DNA of 64,000 nt from an uncultured Alistipes sp. (GCA_944323075.1 CALURC010000008.1:62001-126000); one strand, 5' to 3'. Positions 17,459 to 27,568 are shown, counted from the stretch's first letter. The notes: generated from the letters alone by a model not told the origin. Translations and numbers: made by a program.

Positions 17459-18409
17459 CTACAGCAGTTTTTTCCACTTAAAAAACAAATACGTAAGAAC
17501 CGACACCAGAACCATCAATCCCAATGCATAAGGATAACCAAACTCCCAATGCAATTCGTGGATTCCGTCGAAGTTCATTCCGTAGATACTCGCGATCATC
17601 GTAGGAGGCATAAAAAACAGCGCTGCAACGGTAAAAATTTTGGTCACATTGCTCTGCTCGATATTGATCAGACCGAGTGCGGTATCCTGCATGTAGTCAA
17701 GCCGCTCAGAACTGAAATCAGCGTGGTTGATCAGCGAATTGACGTCCTTGATCATCAACTGCAATTTAGGATAGATATCGTTCGGGAAACGTTCACTACG
17801 CAGAATCCCGGAAAGAATCCGCTGACGGTCAAAAATATTTTCTCGAATCAACATGGTGTTCTCCTGCATGTGGCTGATTTGCTTCAGCGTCTCCTTATCG
17901 ATATGTTCGCTGTTGTTCATAGCCTTGCTCAAAGCCGCAATATTCTTGGCAAGCACCTCCACCAGGTCGGCATCAAAATCGATCCGCACCTCCAGTATCG
18001 AAATCAACAGATGATAACCTGTCGAATAGGCCTTATAGTTCATCTGTAACTTTTTGGCACTTTCAGTAAAAGTACGGAATTCACTGTTGCGCACCGATAC
18101 AAGAATCCCTTCGGCTATAATGAATGACACCGGCTCCGTCGTAAATGCCTCCGGATTCGGAATGAAAAAGTTCGAGTTGCAAATAATGGCATTCTCCGTC
18201 TCGGAATACTTCGAAGAACTCTCAATCTCTTCGACCTGCTGGCGTGTTTGCAGATTGATCTCCATGAAATTCTCGACGGCCTTCTGCTCCTTAATGGTCG
18301 GAGAGAGCAGATCGATCCACAAAATATCGTCGTATCCGAGATCGTCAAACAATTTGACATCTGCGTTACGGACAATTTTATTATATTGTTTCAGATAAAT
18401 CGTGATCAT
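17459..18409 (-). CDS. corA: CorA-type magnesium/divalent cation transporter
   Basis: This 316-residue protein has a long cytoplasmic alpha/beta and helical region followed by two C-terminal membrane helices (about residues 255-275 and 290-312). The diagnostic GMN loop is YGMNF at residues 276-280, followed by an acidic/His loop (DGIHELHWE) at the pore entrance. It would form a homopentameric channel for Mg2+ (possibly Co2+/Ni2+). It lies between mqnA (73 nt upstream) and nfeD (40 nt downstream) on the same strand. Confidence 0.93.
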   Translation of the reverse strand: MITIYLKQYNKIVRNADVKLFDDLGYDDILWIDLLSPTIKEQKAVENFMEINLQTRQQVEEIESSSKYSETENAIICNSNFFIPNPEAFTTEPVSFIIAEGILVSVRNSEFRTFTESAKKLQMNYKAYSTGYHLLISILEVRIDFDADLVEVLAKNIAALSKAMNNSEHIDKETLKQISHMQENTMLIRENIFDRQRILSGILRSERFPNDIYPKLQLMIKDVNSLINHADFSSERLDYMQDTALGLINIEQSNVTKIFTVAALFFMPPTMIASIYGMNFDGIHELHWEFGYPYALGLMVLVSVLTYLFFKWKKLL

Positions 18410-18482
18410 CTCTTCTGTGCTTTAGAGGGTAAATACTCGGGTTTGTTCCGTCTCCTCCGAGAGCGTCGCATCAGAGGAGTCT

Positions 18483-19247
18483 TCACCCAGGATTGATCGG
18501 AGGGTCGACCTTCATCTTCTCCGTCCAATAAAGCTTTAAAGCACGATGTTTCTCTTCATCGAAATGATAATCGATATTTCTTGTCAGATAGTCGTATGCA
18601 TACGGTCTGTCATCATAATGATAACAAGAAATCGCCTGAGAGATATGCTCAACCCCATAGCCTAAAGCTGAAGAGAGCTCATTAATTGTCTCTTCGGGAA
18701 CACTTCTCCGAGCAACCCAGGCGGCAAATACGAAAGACAATCCCGTCATTTCTCTCCATTGATCAGCCAAATCATAGTAGTAGCGGAAATTGTCTTCATG
18801 CGTAAACACTTTATCCCCGATCATCAGATAACCCGTTCGATCCTGAGGATCGTCCAATACCGAAAAATCCTCCATTGCCCTCCATTCCGGTGTGATATGC
18901 CACCATCGTGAGGACAAAATACGGACCAAACCGACGGATGTCATGGAATGGCTGTCAAGGTAAATCGTATGCAACTCAGAAATCGGAGAATTGGAAGCCA
19001 AAACTACTGTCCGTACCGAGTTACTGGCACCGATACAATAGGGCGTAATAATCCGAATATCAGGGATAGTCGGGATAGCGGCAACCGGAATCAAGGCAAT
19101 ATCTGCTTCACCAGCCCGCAGTGCAACAGCACAATTTCGGGGTGGCGACAAGATCAGATCGGCATGCAACGTCACGTCCGCATGTTCTATCCCATATATA
19201 AAAGGTATAGTATTGAGGTATGATACCGCAATTATTCGGCTCCGCAT
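18483..19247 (-). CDS. mqnA: Chorismate dehydratase, futalosine menaquinone pathway
   Basis: This protein of about 254 residues has the MqnA/MqnD periplasmic-binding-protein-like fold. It converts chorismate to 3-enolpyruvyl-benzoate, the first step of the futalosine route to menaquinone. The motif SYLNTIPFIYG near the N-terminus, GEADIALIPVAA and the LDSHSMTSVGLVRIL stretch fit the family. The start is uncertain: an upstream ATG at 19268 adds seven residues and three ATGs occur in a row. I chose the last, giving an N-terminus MRSRIIAVSYLN like family members. Genes for mqnB-D and mqnE are not in the window. Confidence 0.85.
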   Translation of the reverse strand: MRSRIIAVSYLNTIPFIYGIEHADVTLHADLILSPPRNCAVALRAGEADIALIPVAAIPTIPDIRIITPYCIGASNSVRTVVLASNSPISELHTIYLDSHSMTSVGLVRILSSRWWHITPEWRAMEDFSVLDDPQDRTGYLMIGDKVFTHEDNFRYYYDLADQWREMTGLSFVFAAWVARRSVPEETINELSSALGYGVEHISQAISCYHYDDRPYAYDYLTRNIDYHFDEEKHRALKLYWTEKMKVDPPINPG

Positions 19248-19628
19248 CATCATCCATACAGCAATCAAAATTCGTTCGACAATCGCCGATCACAAACAGG
19301 ATCGACCTACTAAGCTGTTGGCAGAGTGCTTTTTCCCAATGAATAAAACCACTTTCCCGTGACGCGAAGGTAACGAAAATTCGGCAAACTGCAACCCTAT
19401 TCCCTATTTATTTTCATCAAAGCAAGGAAAGAGCTTTAACCTGAAAACCCGTATCCTCAAAAAACAATAAAGGTTTATACCCGATCATCTGTCCGTTTTT
19501 TATCAGACACACATGGGATATGTCTTTTCATTATCTTCTAAACCCTACACCCTCTCTTCAAAAAAATTAGGGGATAACCGTATCCGTCACGGTCATCCCC
19601 TAACTATGATTGTAACAGGAGCTACAAA
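19248..19628. other. Intergenic region between mqnA and fba
   Basis: About 360-380 nt without a credible ORF. It holds the fba terminator hairpin near 19560-19603 and presumably the mqnA promoter, for which I see no good TAnnTTTG match. Confidence 0.5.
19560..19603 (-). terminator. Terminator of fba
   Basis: A 15-bp near-perfect stem (19567-19581 with 19589-19603, TTAGGGGAT.ACCGT against ACGGTCATCCCCTAA) is followed on the minus strand by TTTTTTT. Confidence 0.88.
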
Positions 19629-20633
19629 TTAGCAATCCAGCTTACCTGCAGATCCCAATACGTTGATGATCTTGTGTTCGTACAATTTTTTCATATTGTC
19701 ACGAGCCGGACCCAAATATTTACGCGGGTCGAATTCAGCCGGTTTCTCTGCAAACACTTTACGTACAGCAGCCGTCATAGCCAAACGGGAATCGGAGTCG
19801 ATATTGATCTTGCAGACAGCCGATTTAGCAGCCTTACGCAACTGATCTTCCGGAATACCGATCGCAGCTTCCAATTTTCCACCATATTTGTTGATCGTAT
19901 CCACCTCTTCCTGAGGAACCGAAGACGAACCGTGCAATACGATAGGGAATCCCGGCAATTTTTTCATCACTGCATCCAATACGGAGAATTCCAGAGGAGG
20001 AGGAACCAACCGTCCGGTTGCAGGGTCAACATGACATTGTTCGGGTTTGAACTTATATGCACCGTGCGAAGTTCCGATTGAGATAGCCAATGAATCGCAA
20101 CCCGTACGTGTAGCGAAGTCGATCACCTCTTCCGGATTCGTATAAGTGTGGTGTTCTGCACTGACTTCGTCCTCAACGCCTGCCAATACACCGAGCTCAC
20201 CCTCAACGGTCACATCGTATTTATGAGCATATTCTACCACTTTCTTGGTCAAAGCGACATTCTCTTCATACGGCAAATGCGAACCATCGATCATCACTGA
20301 CGAGAAGCCCATATCTACACAATCCTTGCACAATTCGAATGAATCACCGTGATCCAGGTGCAATACGATCTGAGGATTCGGGCAGCCCAACTCTTTTGCA
20401 TATTCCACAGCTCCTTGAGCCATATAACGCAACAAAGTTGCATTCGCATAATTACGAGCTCCTTTAGATACCTGAAGAATCACCGGAGATTTGGTTTCAA
20501 CCGCTGCAGCGATAATTGCCTGCAGCTGTTCCATGTTATTGAAGTTGAATGCAGGAATAGCATAACCCCCATCGATAGCCTTTTTGAACATCTCTCTCGT
20601 GTTGACAAGGCCCAGATCTTTGTAATTAACCAT
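19629..20633 (-). CDS. fba: Class II fructose-bisphosphate aldolase
   Basis: This 334-residue zinc aldolase interconverts fructose-1,6-bisphosphate with glyceraldehyde-3-phosphate and dihydroxyacetone phosphate. The LHLDHGDSFE motif (His92, Asp94, His95) includes a zinc ligand and the catalytic Asp. SVMIDGSHLPYEENV and VLHGSSSVPQE supply further zinc/substrate-site residues. The start is set at the ATG at 20633 (MVNYKDLG), which gives the common length; an ATG at 20666 would add 11 residues across a likely leader. It is monocistronic with its own terminator. Confidence 0.95.
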   Translation of the reverse strand: MVNYKDLGLVNTREMFKKAIDGGYAIPAFNFNNMEQLQAIIAAAVETKSPVILQVSKGARNYANATLLRYMAQGAVEYAKELGCPNPQIVLHLDHGDSFELCKDCVDMGFSSVMIDGSHLPYEENVALTKKVVEYAHKYDVTVEGELGVLAGVEDEVSAEHHTYTNPEEVIDFATRTGCDSLAISIGTSHGAYKFKPEQCHVDPATGRLVPPPLEFSVLDAVMKKLPGFPIVLHGSSSVPQEEVDTINKYGGKLEAAIGIPEDQLRKAAKSAVCKINIDSDSRLAMTAAVRKVFAEKPAEFDPRKYLGPARDNMKKLYEHKIINVLGSAGKLDC

Positions 20634-20671
20634 GACTTGATCTATGTTTAATGTTAAGAAATTCAATGTTA

Positions 20672-20679
20672 CAAATTTA
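20672..20679 (-). promoter_or_regulatory. -7 promoter box for fba
   Basis: The minus strand reads TAAATTTG, an exact TAnnTTTG match, 38 nt upstream of the chosen start. It supports the ATG at 20633 because it would leave an almost leaderless message for the longer ORF start. No clear -33 box. Confidence 0.45.
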
Positions 20680-20801
20680 ATGATTTTCCGGAGTTTTCCT
20701 CCGAAATTTCATAAAATTTTTTAAGATTTTACTCTGTCTCCCACCGTTCCCGAAACACGATTTTACCATTCGGGAAAACCGATCAGGCAGCGGTCATCAG
20801 A

Positions 20802-22145
20802 TTACAATCTCTTGCGCAAAACATCACCCTGATCTTCGTATCCGGGCTTGCCGAGCAATGCAAACATATTTTTCTTATAAGCCTCCACACCGGGTTGGTC
20901 AAATGGATTGACCCCAAGCAAATATCCGCTAATACCACACGCCTTTTCGAAGAAATAGAGCAATCCGCCCAAATAGTACTCCGTCAGTTCGGGAAGTTCG
21001 ATCCGGATGTTGGGCACACCACCGTCGACATGTGCCAACAGTGTTCCCATCTCGGCCATCAGATTGACTTCACTCACCCGTTTTCCGGCCAGATAGTTCA
21101 ATCCGTCGAGGTTGGCTGCATCGGAATCGATCTTCAATTCATGTTTCGGCTTGTTGATGCTGATTACGGTCTCCATCAACGTTCTTTCTCCCTGTTGAAT
21201 ATATTGTCCCATCGAGTGCAGGTCTGCCGTCAGGGTAACACTGGCCGGGAAGATCCCCTTGCCGTCTTTTCCTTCACTCTCTCCGTAAAGCTGCTTCCAC
21301 CACTCTGCCACATACTGCATTTTCGGATCATAGCTGGCCAATATCTCGGTCTTATATCCTTTCCGATAGAGAGCATTCCGTGCAGCAGCATACAAAGCGG
21401 CCGGATTCTCCTCGAACGGCACGTCCGGAGCCGTAGCCCGAGCCATATCGCGTGCTCCTCGCACCAGCTCTTCGACATTGACTCCCGCAGCCGCAAGCGG
21501 CAACAGTCCAACAGGAGTCAACACCGAGTAACGGCCTCCCACGTTATCCGGAATTACGAAAGTGACATAACCTTCTTGTTGAGCCAATGTCCGCAACGCA
21601 CCACGTTTGGCATCGGTCACTGCAACAATGCGGCGTGCAGCTTCAGTCTTGCCATAACGCTTCTCGATCTCCTCCTTGATAATCCGGAATGCCACGGCCG
21701 GTTCGGTCGTTGTTCCCGATTTCGAGATAACAACAGCTCCCAATTTGTAGGGTTTTACGGCATCGAGCAGCTCATAAAGATAATCCTCACTAAGGTTTTG
21801 TCCGGCAAACAGCACAACCGGGGCGTCCTGTGATTTGTGCAAGAAACGAAACGAATCGCCCATAGCTTCCAATACAGCTTTTGCGCCCAAATACGATCCT
21901 CCGATTCCGATTACCACGATCACTTCTGACAACGAAGCCATCGAGCGGGCACAAGCCTCAATAGCAGCCAACTGCTCCGGCGTAATTTCATTCGGGAGAT
22001 TAACCCATCCCAAAAAATCATTCCCTTTACCACTGCCGTCATGCAACATCTGATTTGCCTTTTCGGCATCGTTTTTCAGAGCTTTGACCTCATCGAGCGA
22101 TACACCACCCTGAATCTTGTCGATAGAAATTTTAATCATACTCAT
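20802..22145 (-). CDS. pgi: Glucose-6-phosphate isomerase
   Basis: This 447-residue cytoplasmic enzyme interconverts glucose-6-phosphate and fructose-6-phosphate. Two SIS folds are present, with [13 protein letters not shown] near residue 80, [15 protein letters not shown] near residue 140 and [15 protein letters not shown] near residue 200, all standard phosphosugar-site motifs. Length matches the short PGI subfamily of Bacteroidota and Firmicutes. The start could be the ATG at 22139. It is 118 nt downstream of gpsA on the same strand, possibly one transcript. Confidence 0.96.
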   Translation of the reverse strand: MSMIKISIDKIQGGVSLDEVKALKNDAEKANQMLHDGSGKGNDFLGWVNLPNEITPEQLAAIEACARSMASLSEVIVVIGIGGSYLGAKAVLEAMGDSFRFLHKSQDAPVVLFAGQNLSEDYLYELLDAVKPYKLGAVVISKSGTTTEPAVAFRIIKEEIEKRYGKTEAARRIVAVTDAKRGALRTLAQQEGYVTFVIPDNVGGRYSVLTPVGLLPLAAAGVNVEELVRGARDMARATAPDVPFEENPAALYAAARNALYRKGYKTEILASYDPKMQYVAEWWKQLYGESEGKDGKGIFPASVTLTADLHSMGQYIQQGERTLMETVISINKPKHELKIDSDAANLDGLNYLAGKRVSEVNLMAEMGTLLAHVDGGVPNIRIELPELTEYYLGGLLYFFEKACGISGYLLGVNPFDQPGVEAYKKNMFALLGKPGYEDQGDVLRKRL

Positions 22146-22263
22146 AATTCGTTGTTTTTATGACTTTTTATAGTTTTTACTTCAATTCCACGTCCGTTCC
22201 CAGTTATAAATCCTACAATTCCGCACCTTCTTTTTTTACCTTTGACAGAAAAGGCCCTTACTA

Positions 22264-23271
22264 TCAAAACAACCGTTCTGTCAGAGACCTCATAGAGGAC
22301 GAGGGCGATGCCCCCTGATAAAGCACCTTATAAACCATCCCCGCAATCGGCATATCCACCCCTTTGCGCAGATTGATCTTCATAATGCAATCGGCAGCAT
22401 AATACCCTTCAGCCACCATACTCATCTCCATCTGGGCCGAATGCACCGAATAGCCTTTCCCAATCATCAATCCAAAACGACGATTACGGCTAAATTGAGA
22501 ATAAGAGGTTACCAGCAGATCCCCCAGATAAGCCGAAGCGAACACATTTCGTTTCTCAGGATAGGTCCGTTCCATAAAACGCGCCATCTCCATCGCTCCG
22601 TTCGAAATCAGTACCGCAAGAAAATTATCCCCATATCCCAAACCGATCGCCATTCCAACAGCAATGGCATAGATATTCTTAAGCACAGCGGCATATTCTA
22701 TGCCGTAAATGTCAGTCGATCCGCTAACACGAATATAATCGGTTCTGATTTTCTGTCCAAGCGCCTCCGAATTTTCCGGAGTCTTACAAACCGACGTCAA
22801 ATAAGAGAGCCTTTCAAGAGCAACCTCTTCGGCATGACAGGGTCCCGAAACGATTCCAATCTGATCGAACGGAAGTCCGTAATTCCGGTTCATATACTCA
22901 GCAATCGTGACCAGCTCATCCGGCACAATTCCCTTTATGGCCGAAACAACAAATTTCGATTCAAGCGAAACGGTCAACGGAGCGAGAGTGGCCTTCAAGT
23001 AGATCGAGGGCACTGCCAAAACGAGTATATCAAATTCATCTACGATTTGATCGAGATTATTGGAAAGTGAAAGACGTCCGGTATCGAAACGAACGTCCCG
23101 CAAATAACGAGGATTGGTTTTATGTCGACGAATATGTTCCAAAACCTCGTCGTTACGAATATACCAACCCACCTGTGGTTCGTTCTCCTGCAATATTTTA
23201 ACCAATGCCGTTGCCCAACTACCGTATCCGATAACTGCACACCGAGCATTGGTATCGATTTTATATCCCAT
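22264..23271 (-). CDS. gpsA: Glycerol-3-phosphate dehydrogenase [NAD(P)+]
   Basis: This 335-residue enzyme makes sn-glycerol-3-phosphate from dihydroxyacetone phosphate for phospholipid synthesis. The N-terminal Rossmann motif is VIGYGSWATALVKIL; VVSAIKGI and SGPCHAEEV are family motifs, and LKNIYAIAVGMAIGLGYGDN carries the conserved active-site Lys and Asn. It lies divergent from purH and upstream of pgi. Confidence 0.95.
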   Translation of the reverse strand: MGYKIDTNARCAVIGYGSWATALVKILQENEPQVGWYIRNDEVLEHIRRHKTNPRYLRDVRFDTGRLSLSNNLDQIVDEFDILVLAVPSIYLKATLAPLTVSLESKFVVSAIKGIVPDELVTIAEYMNRNYGLPFDQIGIVSGPCHAEEVALERLSYLTSVCKTPENSEALGQKIRTDYIRVSGSTDIYGIEYAAVLKNIYAIAVGMAIGLGYGDNFLAVLISNGAMEMARFMERTYPEKRNVFASAYLGDLLVTSYSQFSRNRRFGLMIGKGYSVHSAQMEMSMVAEGYYAADCIMKINLRKGVDMPIAGMVYKVLYQGASPSSSMRSLTERLF

Positions 23272-23293
23272 ACACTCATTGCTTACAAGCCTA

Positions 23294-23301
23294 CAAATTT
23301 A
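23294..23301 (-). promoter_or_regulatory. -7 promoter box for gpsA
   Basis: The minus strand reads TAAATTTG (TAnnTTTG), 22 nt before the gpsA ATG. No good -33 partner is visible. Confidence 0.4.
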
Positions 23302-23426
23302 CAAATAATTTAAAATAACTGTCGTTCCACTTCGTTTTATTCATGAGCCCGGGAAAAATCACATTGAAATATTCGATCAAAACGGTATATTTTTACGACT
23401 TGCCACAAGCATCATCTTTTTTTTTG

Positions 23427-23434
23427 TATCTTTG
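23427..23434 (+). promoter_or_regulatory. -7 promoter box for purH and the mre operon
   Basis: TATCTTTG is an exact match to TAnnTTTG, 32 nt before the chosen GTG start of purH. A TTG at 23400-23402 is spaced 24 nt upstream, a little long. Confidence 0.5.
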
Positions 23435-23466
23435 TGGTTCTAAAACATATTAAAACAATTCAGACG

Positions 23467-24987
23467 GTGAAAAAGATAAAAAGCGCACTTATTTCGGTCT
23501 ATTACAAAGACGGACTCGATCGTATCGCCAGAAAATTGGCCGAAGACGGAGTTACTATATACTCAACCGGAGGAACCCTCTCGTTTATAGAGAGTTTAGG
23601 GTTAAAGGCCATCTCTGTAGAGAGCCTTACGGGATATCCGTCAATCCTCGGTGGACGTGTCAAGACATTGCATCCCAAAGTATTCGGCGGTATTCTGGCC
23701 CGTCGCGACAACCCGCAAGACCAGGAGCAATCCGCACAATATGAAATTCCAGAAATCGATGCAGTGATCGTCGACCTCTATCCGTTCGAACAGACCGTCG
23801 CTTCCGGTGCTGAAGAACAGGCTATCATTGAGAAGATCGATATCGGAGGTATTTCATTGATTCGTGCTGCCGCCAAAAACTTCAAGGACGTCATCATCGT
23901 TCCTTCGGTCGATCAGTACGACGAGTTCTACGACATCATCGAAAAACAGCACTCCGCTACCACCATCGAACAACGCCGTCGATTTGCAGCCTATGCCTTC
24001 TCTGTAAGCTCCCACTACGATACGGCTATCTTCAACTATTTCAATCAGAAAGAAGGAATCGAAGTTTTCAAACGGAGCTTCAACAAAGGGACCGCTTTGC
24101 GATATGGAGAGAATCCGCATCAATCGGCTGTCTTTTATGGAGACCTCGACCGTCTGTTCGAAAAATATCACGGTAAGGATATCTCCTACAACAATATGCT
24201 TGACATCGATGCTGCAATCAACTTGATCGAAGAGTTCTCCGAACCGACATTCGTCATCATGAAGCATAACAATGCCTGCGGTGTAGCGAGTCGGCCTACA
24301 ATCCTCGAAGCATGGAAAGACGCCTTGGCAGGAGATCCCGTATCGGCATTCGGAGGTGTATTGATCTGCAATCGGGAAGTGGATGCAGCTGCAGCAGAAG
24401 AGATCAACAAGATCTTCTTCGAAGTGATTTTAGCCCCCTCTTACTCCCCCGAAGCACTTCAGATTCTGGAATGTAAAAAGAACCGTATCATCTTGCGTCT
24501 CAAAGACACGACTCGCTGTTCGAAACAATTCCGGTCGTTGCTGAACGGCGTTGCCGTACAGGACCGCGACCTGAAAGTGGGCGGTATCGATGGTGAATCA
24601 CACTATGCTACCCAGAAACAGGCTTCTCCCGAACAGCTGAAAGACTTGATTTTCGCCAACAAGATCGTCAAACACTCGAAAAGCAATGCTATCGTTTTGG
24701 CTAAAAACGGCATGCTGATTGCCAGTGGAATCGGTCAGACCTCACGCGTCGACGCTTTGAAACAGGCTATTGTAAAAGCCAAAAGTTTCGGTTTCGACCT
24801 GCACGGTGCCGTAATGGCCTCGGATGCATTCTTCCCATTCGGAGACTGTGTAGAAATAGCCCACAAGGAGGGTGTCGATGCAGTGATTCAGCCGGGAGGT
24901 TCCGTTCGCGACCAAGAGAGTATCGACTATTGTAATGCGAACGGAATGGCCATGCTGTTTACGGGACTGCGCCACTTCAAACATTAG
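23467..24987 (+). CDS. purH: Bifunctional AICAR formyltransferase / IMP cyclohydrolase
   Basis: This enzyme of about 506 residues catalyses the last two steps of IMP synthesis. The N-terminal MGS-like cyclohydrolase domain (about 1-130) shows YSTGGTLSFIE and GGRVKTLHPKVFGG. The C-terminal transformylase domain includes KHNNACGVA with the catalytic Lys-His, and the closing PGGSVRDQESIDYCN. I place the start at GTG 23467 because the upstream frame (GTG 23434) overlaps the -7 promoter box. It is 39 nt before mreB, so purine and cell-shape genes share a transcript. Confidence 0.95.
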   Translation: MKKIKSALISVYYKDGLDRIARKLAEDGVTIYSTGGTLSFIESLGLKAISVESLTGYPSILGGRVKTLHPKVFGGILARRDNPQDQEQSAQYEIPEIDAVIVDLYPFEQTVASGAEEQAIIEKIDIGGISLIRAAAKNFKDVIIVPSVDQYDEFYDIIEKQHSATTIEQRRRFAAYAFSVSSHYDTAIFNYFNQKEGIEVFKRSFNKGTALRYGENPHQSAVFYGDLDRLFEKYHGKDISYNNMLDIDAAINLIEEFSEPTFVIMKHNNACGVASRPTILEAWKDALAGDPVSAFGGVLICNREVDAAAAEEINKIFFEVILAPSYSPEALQILECKKNRIILRLKDTTRCSKQFRSLLNGVAVQDRDLKVGGIDGESHYATQKQASPEQLKDLIFANKIVKHSKSNAIVLAKNGMLIASGIGQTSRVDALKQAIVKAKSFGFDLHGAVMASDAFFPFGDCVEIAHKEGVDAVIQPGGSVRDQESIDYCNANGMAMLFTGLRHFKH

Positions 24988-25026
24988 ACTCGATTTTCGA
25001 AAAACTTATTAACAAGACACAACGTT

Positions 25027-26046
25027 ATGGGTTTATTCTCATTGACACAGGAGCTGGCCATCGATCTGGGAACCGCCAATACGATTATCATCAGCAACGG
25101 AAAGATCGTAGTGGACGAACCTTCGATCGTTGCGCTCAACCAACATACCGGTAAAGTGGAGGCAATCGGTAAGAAAGCCCGCCAAATGCACGGTAAAACC
25201 CACCAGAATATCAAGACGATCCGGCCATTGAAAGACGGTGTGATCGCCGATTTCAATGCGGCGGAGATCATGCTCAGAGGGCTGATCAAAATGGTCAAAA
25301 ACAATGGCCGTCTGTTCAGTCCCTCGCTCAAAATGGTCATCTGCATTCCGTCGGGTTCAACCAATGTGGAGATTCGTGCGGTCCGCGACTCAGCCGAACA
25401 TGCCGGAGGACGCGAAGTGTATATGATCTACGAACCGATGGCTGCAGCTTTGGGTGCAGGACTCGACGTAGAAGCTCCTGAAGGTAACATGGTTGTCGAC
25501 ATCGGAGGCGGAACAACCGAAATCGCCTGTATCTCATTAGGCGGAATCGTTTGCAGCGAAAGTATCAACGTAGCCGGTGACGTCTTTACGGAAGACATCC
25601 AAACCTACATCCGCCAACAGCACAACATGAGAATCGGAGAACGTACGGCCGAAGACATCAAGATCGCCGTCGGCGCCGCATTGTCCGAACTGGATGAGGA
25701 ACCGGAAGATTTCGAAGTAACCGGTCCGAATATTCTGACCTCGCTCCCTTCGGTTCTGAGCATCTCCTATAACGAGATGGCCTACGCTTTGGAAAAATCG
25801 TTGGTCAAGATCGATGCCGCCATCATGAAGGTACTGGAGATGGTTCCACCCGAACTGTATGCAGATATCGCCCGGAATGGAATCTACCTGGCGGGGGGAG
25901 GAGCTTTGCTGAAAGGTCTCGACCGCCGTCTTTCGGAAAAGACCAATATCCCGTTCCACATTGCGGATGATCCGTTGCGGGCCGTCGCACGGGGAACAGG
26001 AATTGCATTGAAAAACATCAACCGTTTTTCTTTCCTGATGCGATAA
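25027..26046 (+). CDS. mreB: Rod shape-determining protein MreB
   Basis: This 339-residue actin homologue forms membrane-associated filaments that direct lateral peptidoglycan synthesis. The ATPase motifs are clear: phosphate 1 IDLGTANTIII near residue 13, phosphate 2 VVDIGGGTTEIAC near residue 158, and adenosine motif IYLAGGGALLKGLDRRL near residue 282. The N-terminus MGLFSLTQEL is a short amphipathic start. It opens the mreBCD-mrdA-rodA elongasome block. Confidence 0.97.
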   Translation: MGLFSLTQELAIDLGTANTIIISNGKIVVDEPSIVALNQHTGKVEAIGKKARQMHGKTHQNIKTIRPLKDGVIADFNAAEIMLRGLIKMVKNNGRLFSPSLKMVICIPSGSTNVEIRAVRDSAEHAGGREVYMIYEPMAAALGAGLDVEAPEGNMVVDIGGGTTEIACISLGGIVCSESINVAGDVFTEDIQTYIRQQHNMRIGERTAEDIKIAVGAALSELDEEPEDFEVTGPNILTSLPSVLSISYNEMAYALEKSLVKIDAAIMKVLEMVPPELYADIARNGIYLAGGGALLKGLDRRLSEKTNIPFHIADDPLRAVARGTGIALKNINRFSFLMR

Positions 26047-26097
26047 TCAGGTTAGAAGCAGTGTGAAAATAGGTTCGGAACAACACGATAAAAGGGA

Positions 26098-26973
26098 ATG
26101 TTCAAATTCTTTCTGTTCATAAAGAAGATCCATTTCGTTTTGATCTTTATTGTTCTCGAAGGGTTCGCTTTGCACTACTATGCAAATAGCACGAGCTACA
26201 CCAAAGCGAAATTAATTACCGCCTCGAACTATGTCGTAGGCGGTATTTATTCTCAACTATCGGGACTGAACAGCTATTTCCATTTGAGAAAAGAGAATAT
26301 TTCACTGACGGAGAAAGTCGCTGAGTTGGAAAACGAATTGGAACAGTACCGTCATCCGGTCTATACGCCAGACGTTGACTCGACCATTCTGAACACTATG
26401 TTCGGAGATACTTCAGCCGCACCGAAAAACCGACCGCAATATGCCTACTCTCAAGCTCGAGTAATCAACAATTCGATTATCCGCCAAGAAAATTACATTA
26501 CGCTGGACAAAGGCGTCGATGCGGGTTTGCAACCCGACATGGCACTGATATCCGATGGGGGCATTGCAGGATATGTCATAGGATGCTCTGAACACTTTTC
26601 GGTATGCATGTCGATTCTGAACCGGGACTTCAAGACAAGCGGCAAGATCAAGGGAACCGATTACTTCGGTTCGGTCACTTGGGACGGGACAAGTTACGAA
26701 TACCTTAAGCTGTCGGAAGTGGCGAAATACGCCACATTGCAAAAAGGAGATACAATCGTAACGACAAGTCATTCGTCACGTTTCCCGCCCGAAATCATGA
26801 TCGGAACGGTTGAAAGTTTTGAACTGAACAATGCAACCTACTACGACGTTCGGGTGAAAATCCATACCAACATGGCAGCCTTGAACAACGTCCTTGTAGT
26901 AAAATATTTGGATGCCGAAGAGCGGGAAACATTGGAAAACAGCATGACCATAGATACCGAAAGCAATTTATAA
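26098..26973 (+). CDS. mreC: Rod shape-determining protein MreC
   Basis: This 291-residue protein has a short cytoplasmic start, one membrane helix (about residues 12-28), a coiled coil (about 60-85; ENISLTEKVAELENELEQ) and a periplasmic beta-barrel domain. The barrel includes NYITLDKGVDAGLQPDMALISDGGIAGYV. It links MreB and MreD to PBP2 in the elongasome. It follows mreB by 51 nt. Confidence 0.93.
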   Translation: MFKFFLFIKKIHFVLIFIVLEGFALHYYANSTSYTKAKLITASNYVVGGIYSQLSGLNSYFHLRKENISLTEKVAELENELEQYRHPVYTPDVDSTILNTMFGDTSAAPKNRPQYAYSQARVINNSIIRQENYITLDKGVDAGLQPDMALISDGGIAGYVIGCSEHFSVCMSILNRDFKTSGKIKGTDYFGSVTWDGTSYEYLKLSEVAKYATLQKGDTIVTTSHSSRFPPEIMIGTVESFELNNATYYDVRVKIHTNMAALNNVLVVKYLDAEERETLENSMTIDTESNL

Positions 26974-27047
26974 TTAGAAAACGTTTCTGTGTGGATACGC
27001 AATCTTGAATGTGAAACAGAAAATTGAAAACAGAAGGATAGCGATTT

Positions 27048-27563
27048 ATGTATAGGACTTTACAATATGCTATTTTGTTCGTAGTTTTGGTTCTGCTGCA
27101 AGTCTTTTTGTTCAGCAGAATCGGAATCAGCATTTATGTCCATCCGTTAGTCTACATTGCTTTTCTCATTCTGCTTCCAATCGAAATCGCTCCGGTCAGC
27201 GGATTGTTGCTGGGCCTACTGATGGGTGTAACAATGGATATGTTTATGGCCACTGCAGGAGTCAATACTATTGCTACTCTTTTCGCAGCTTTTTGCCGTC
27301 CTACCCTGCTGCTGCTGACACTTGGAAAAGACGAAGTCAAAGACGGAGGTGTTCCTAATGTCAATCGATTGGGACTGAAAAAATTCATCAAATACGCCTA
27401 TGTATTGATTCTCTTGCATGGGATAGTATTCTTCCTCTTCGAAGCCCTTTCACTACATCTGATTCTCTTCACTCTTTTGCGCATCATTCTGAGCTCATTC
27501 GCTACACTACTACTCGTCTACTTCTGCCAAAGACTTTTTTCGATCAACCGACAAAGACAGTAA
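27048..27563 (+). CDS. mreD: Rod shape-determining protein MreD
   Basis: This 171-residue integral membrane protein has about five predicted hydrophobic helices spread over its length. The conserved feature is the Gly/Asp pattern near TMDMFMATAGVNTIATLFAAF after the third helix. It is the third component of the MreBCD complex. Assignment rests on size, topology and position between mreC and mrdA, since MreD sequences diverge strongly. It ends 5 nt before mrdA. Confidence 0.88.
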   Translation: MYRTLQYAILFVVLVLLQVFLFSRIGISIYVHPLVYIAFLILLPIEIAPVSGLLLGLLMGVTMDMFMATAGVNTIATLFAAFCRPTLLLLTLGKDEVKDGGVPNVNRLGLKKFIKYAYVLILLHGIVFFLFEALSLHLILFTLLRIILSSFATLLLVYFCQRLFSINRQRQ

Positions 27564-27568
27564 GCCTC

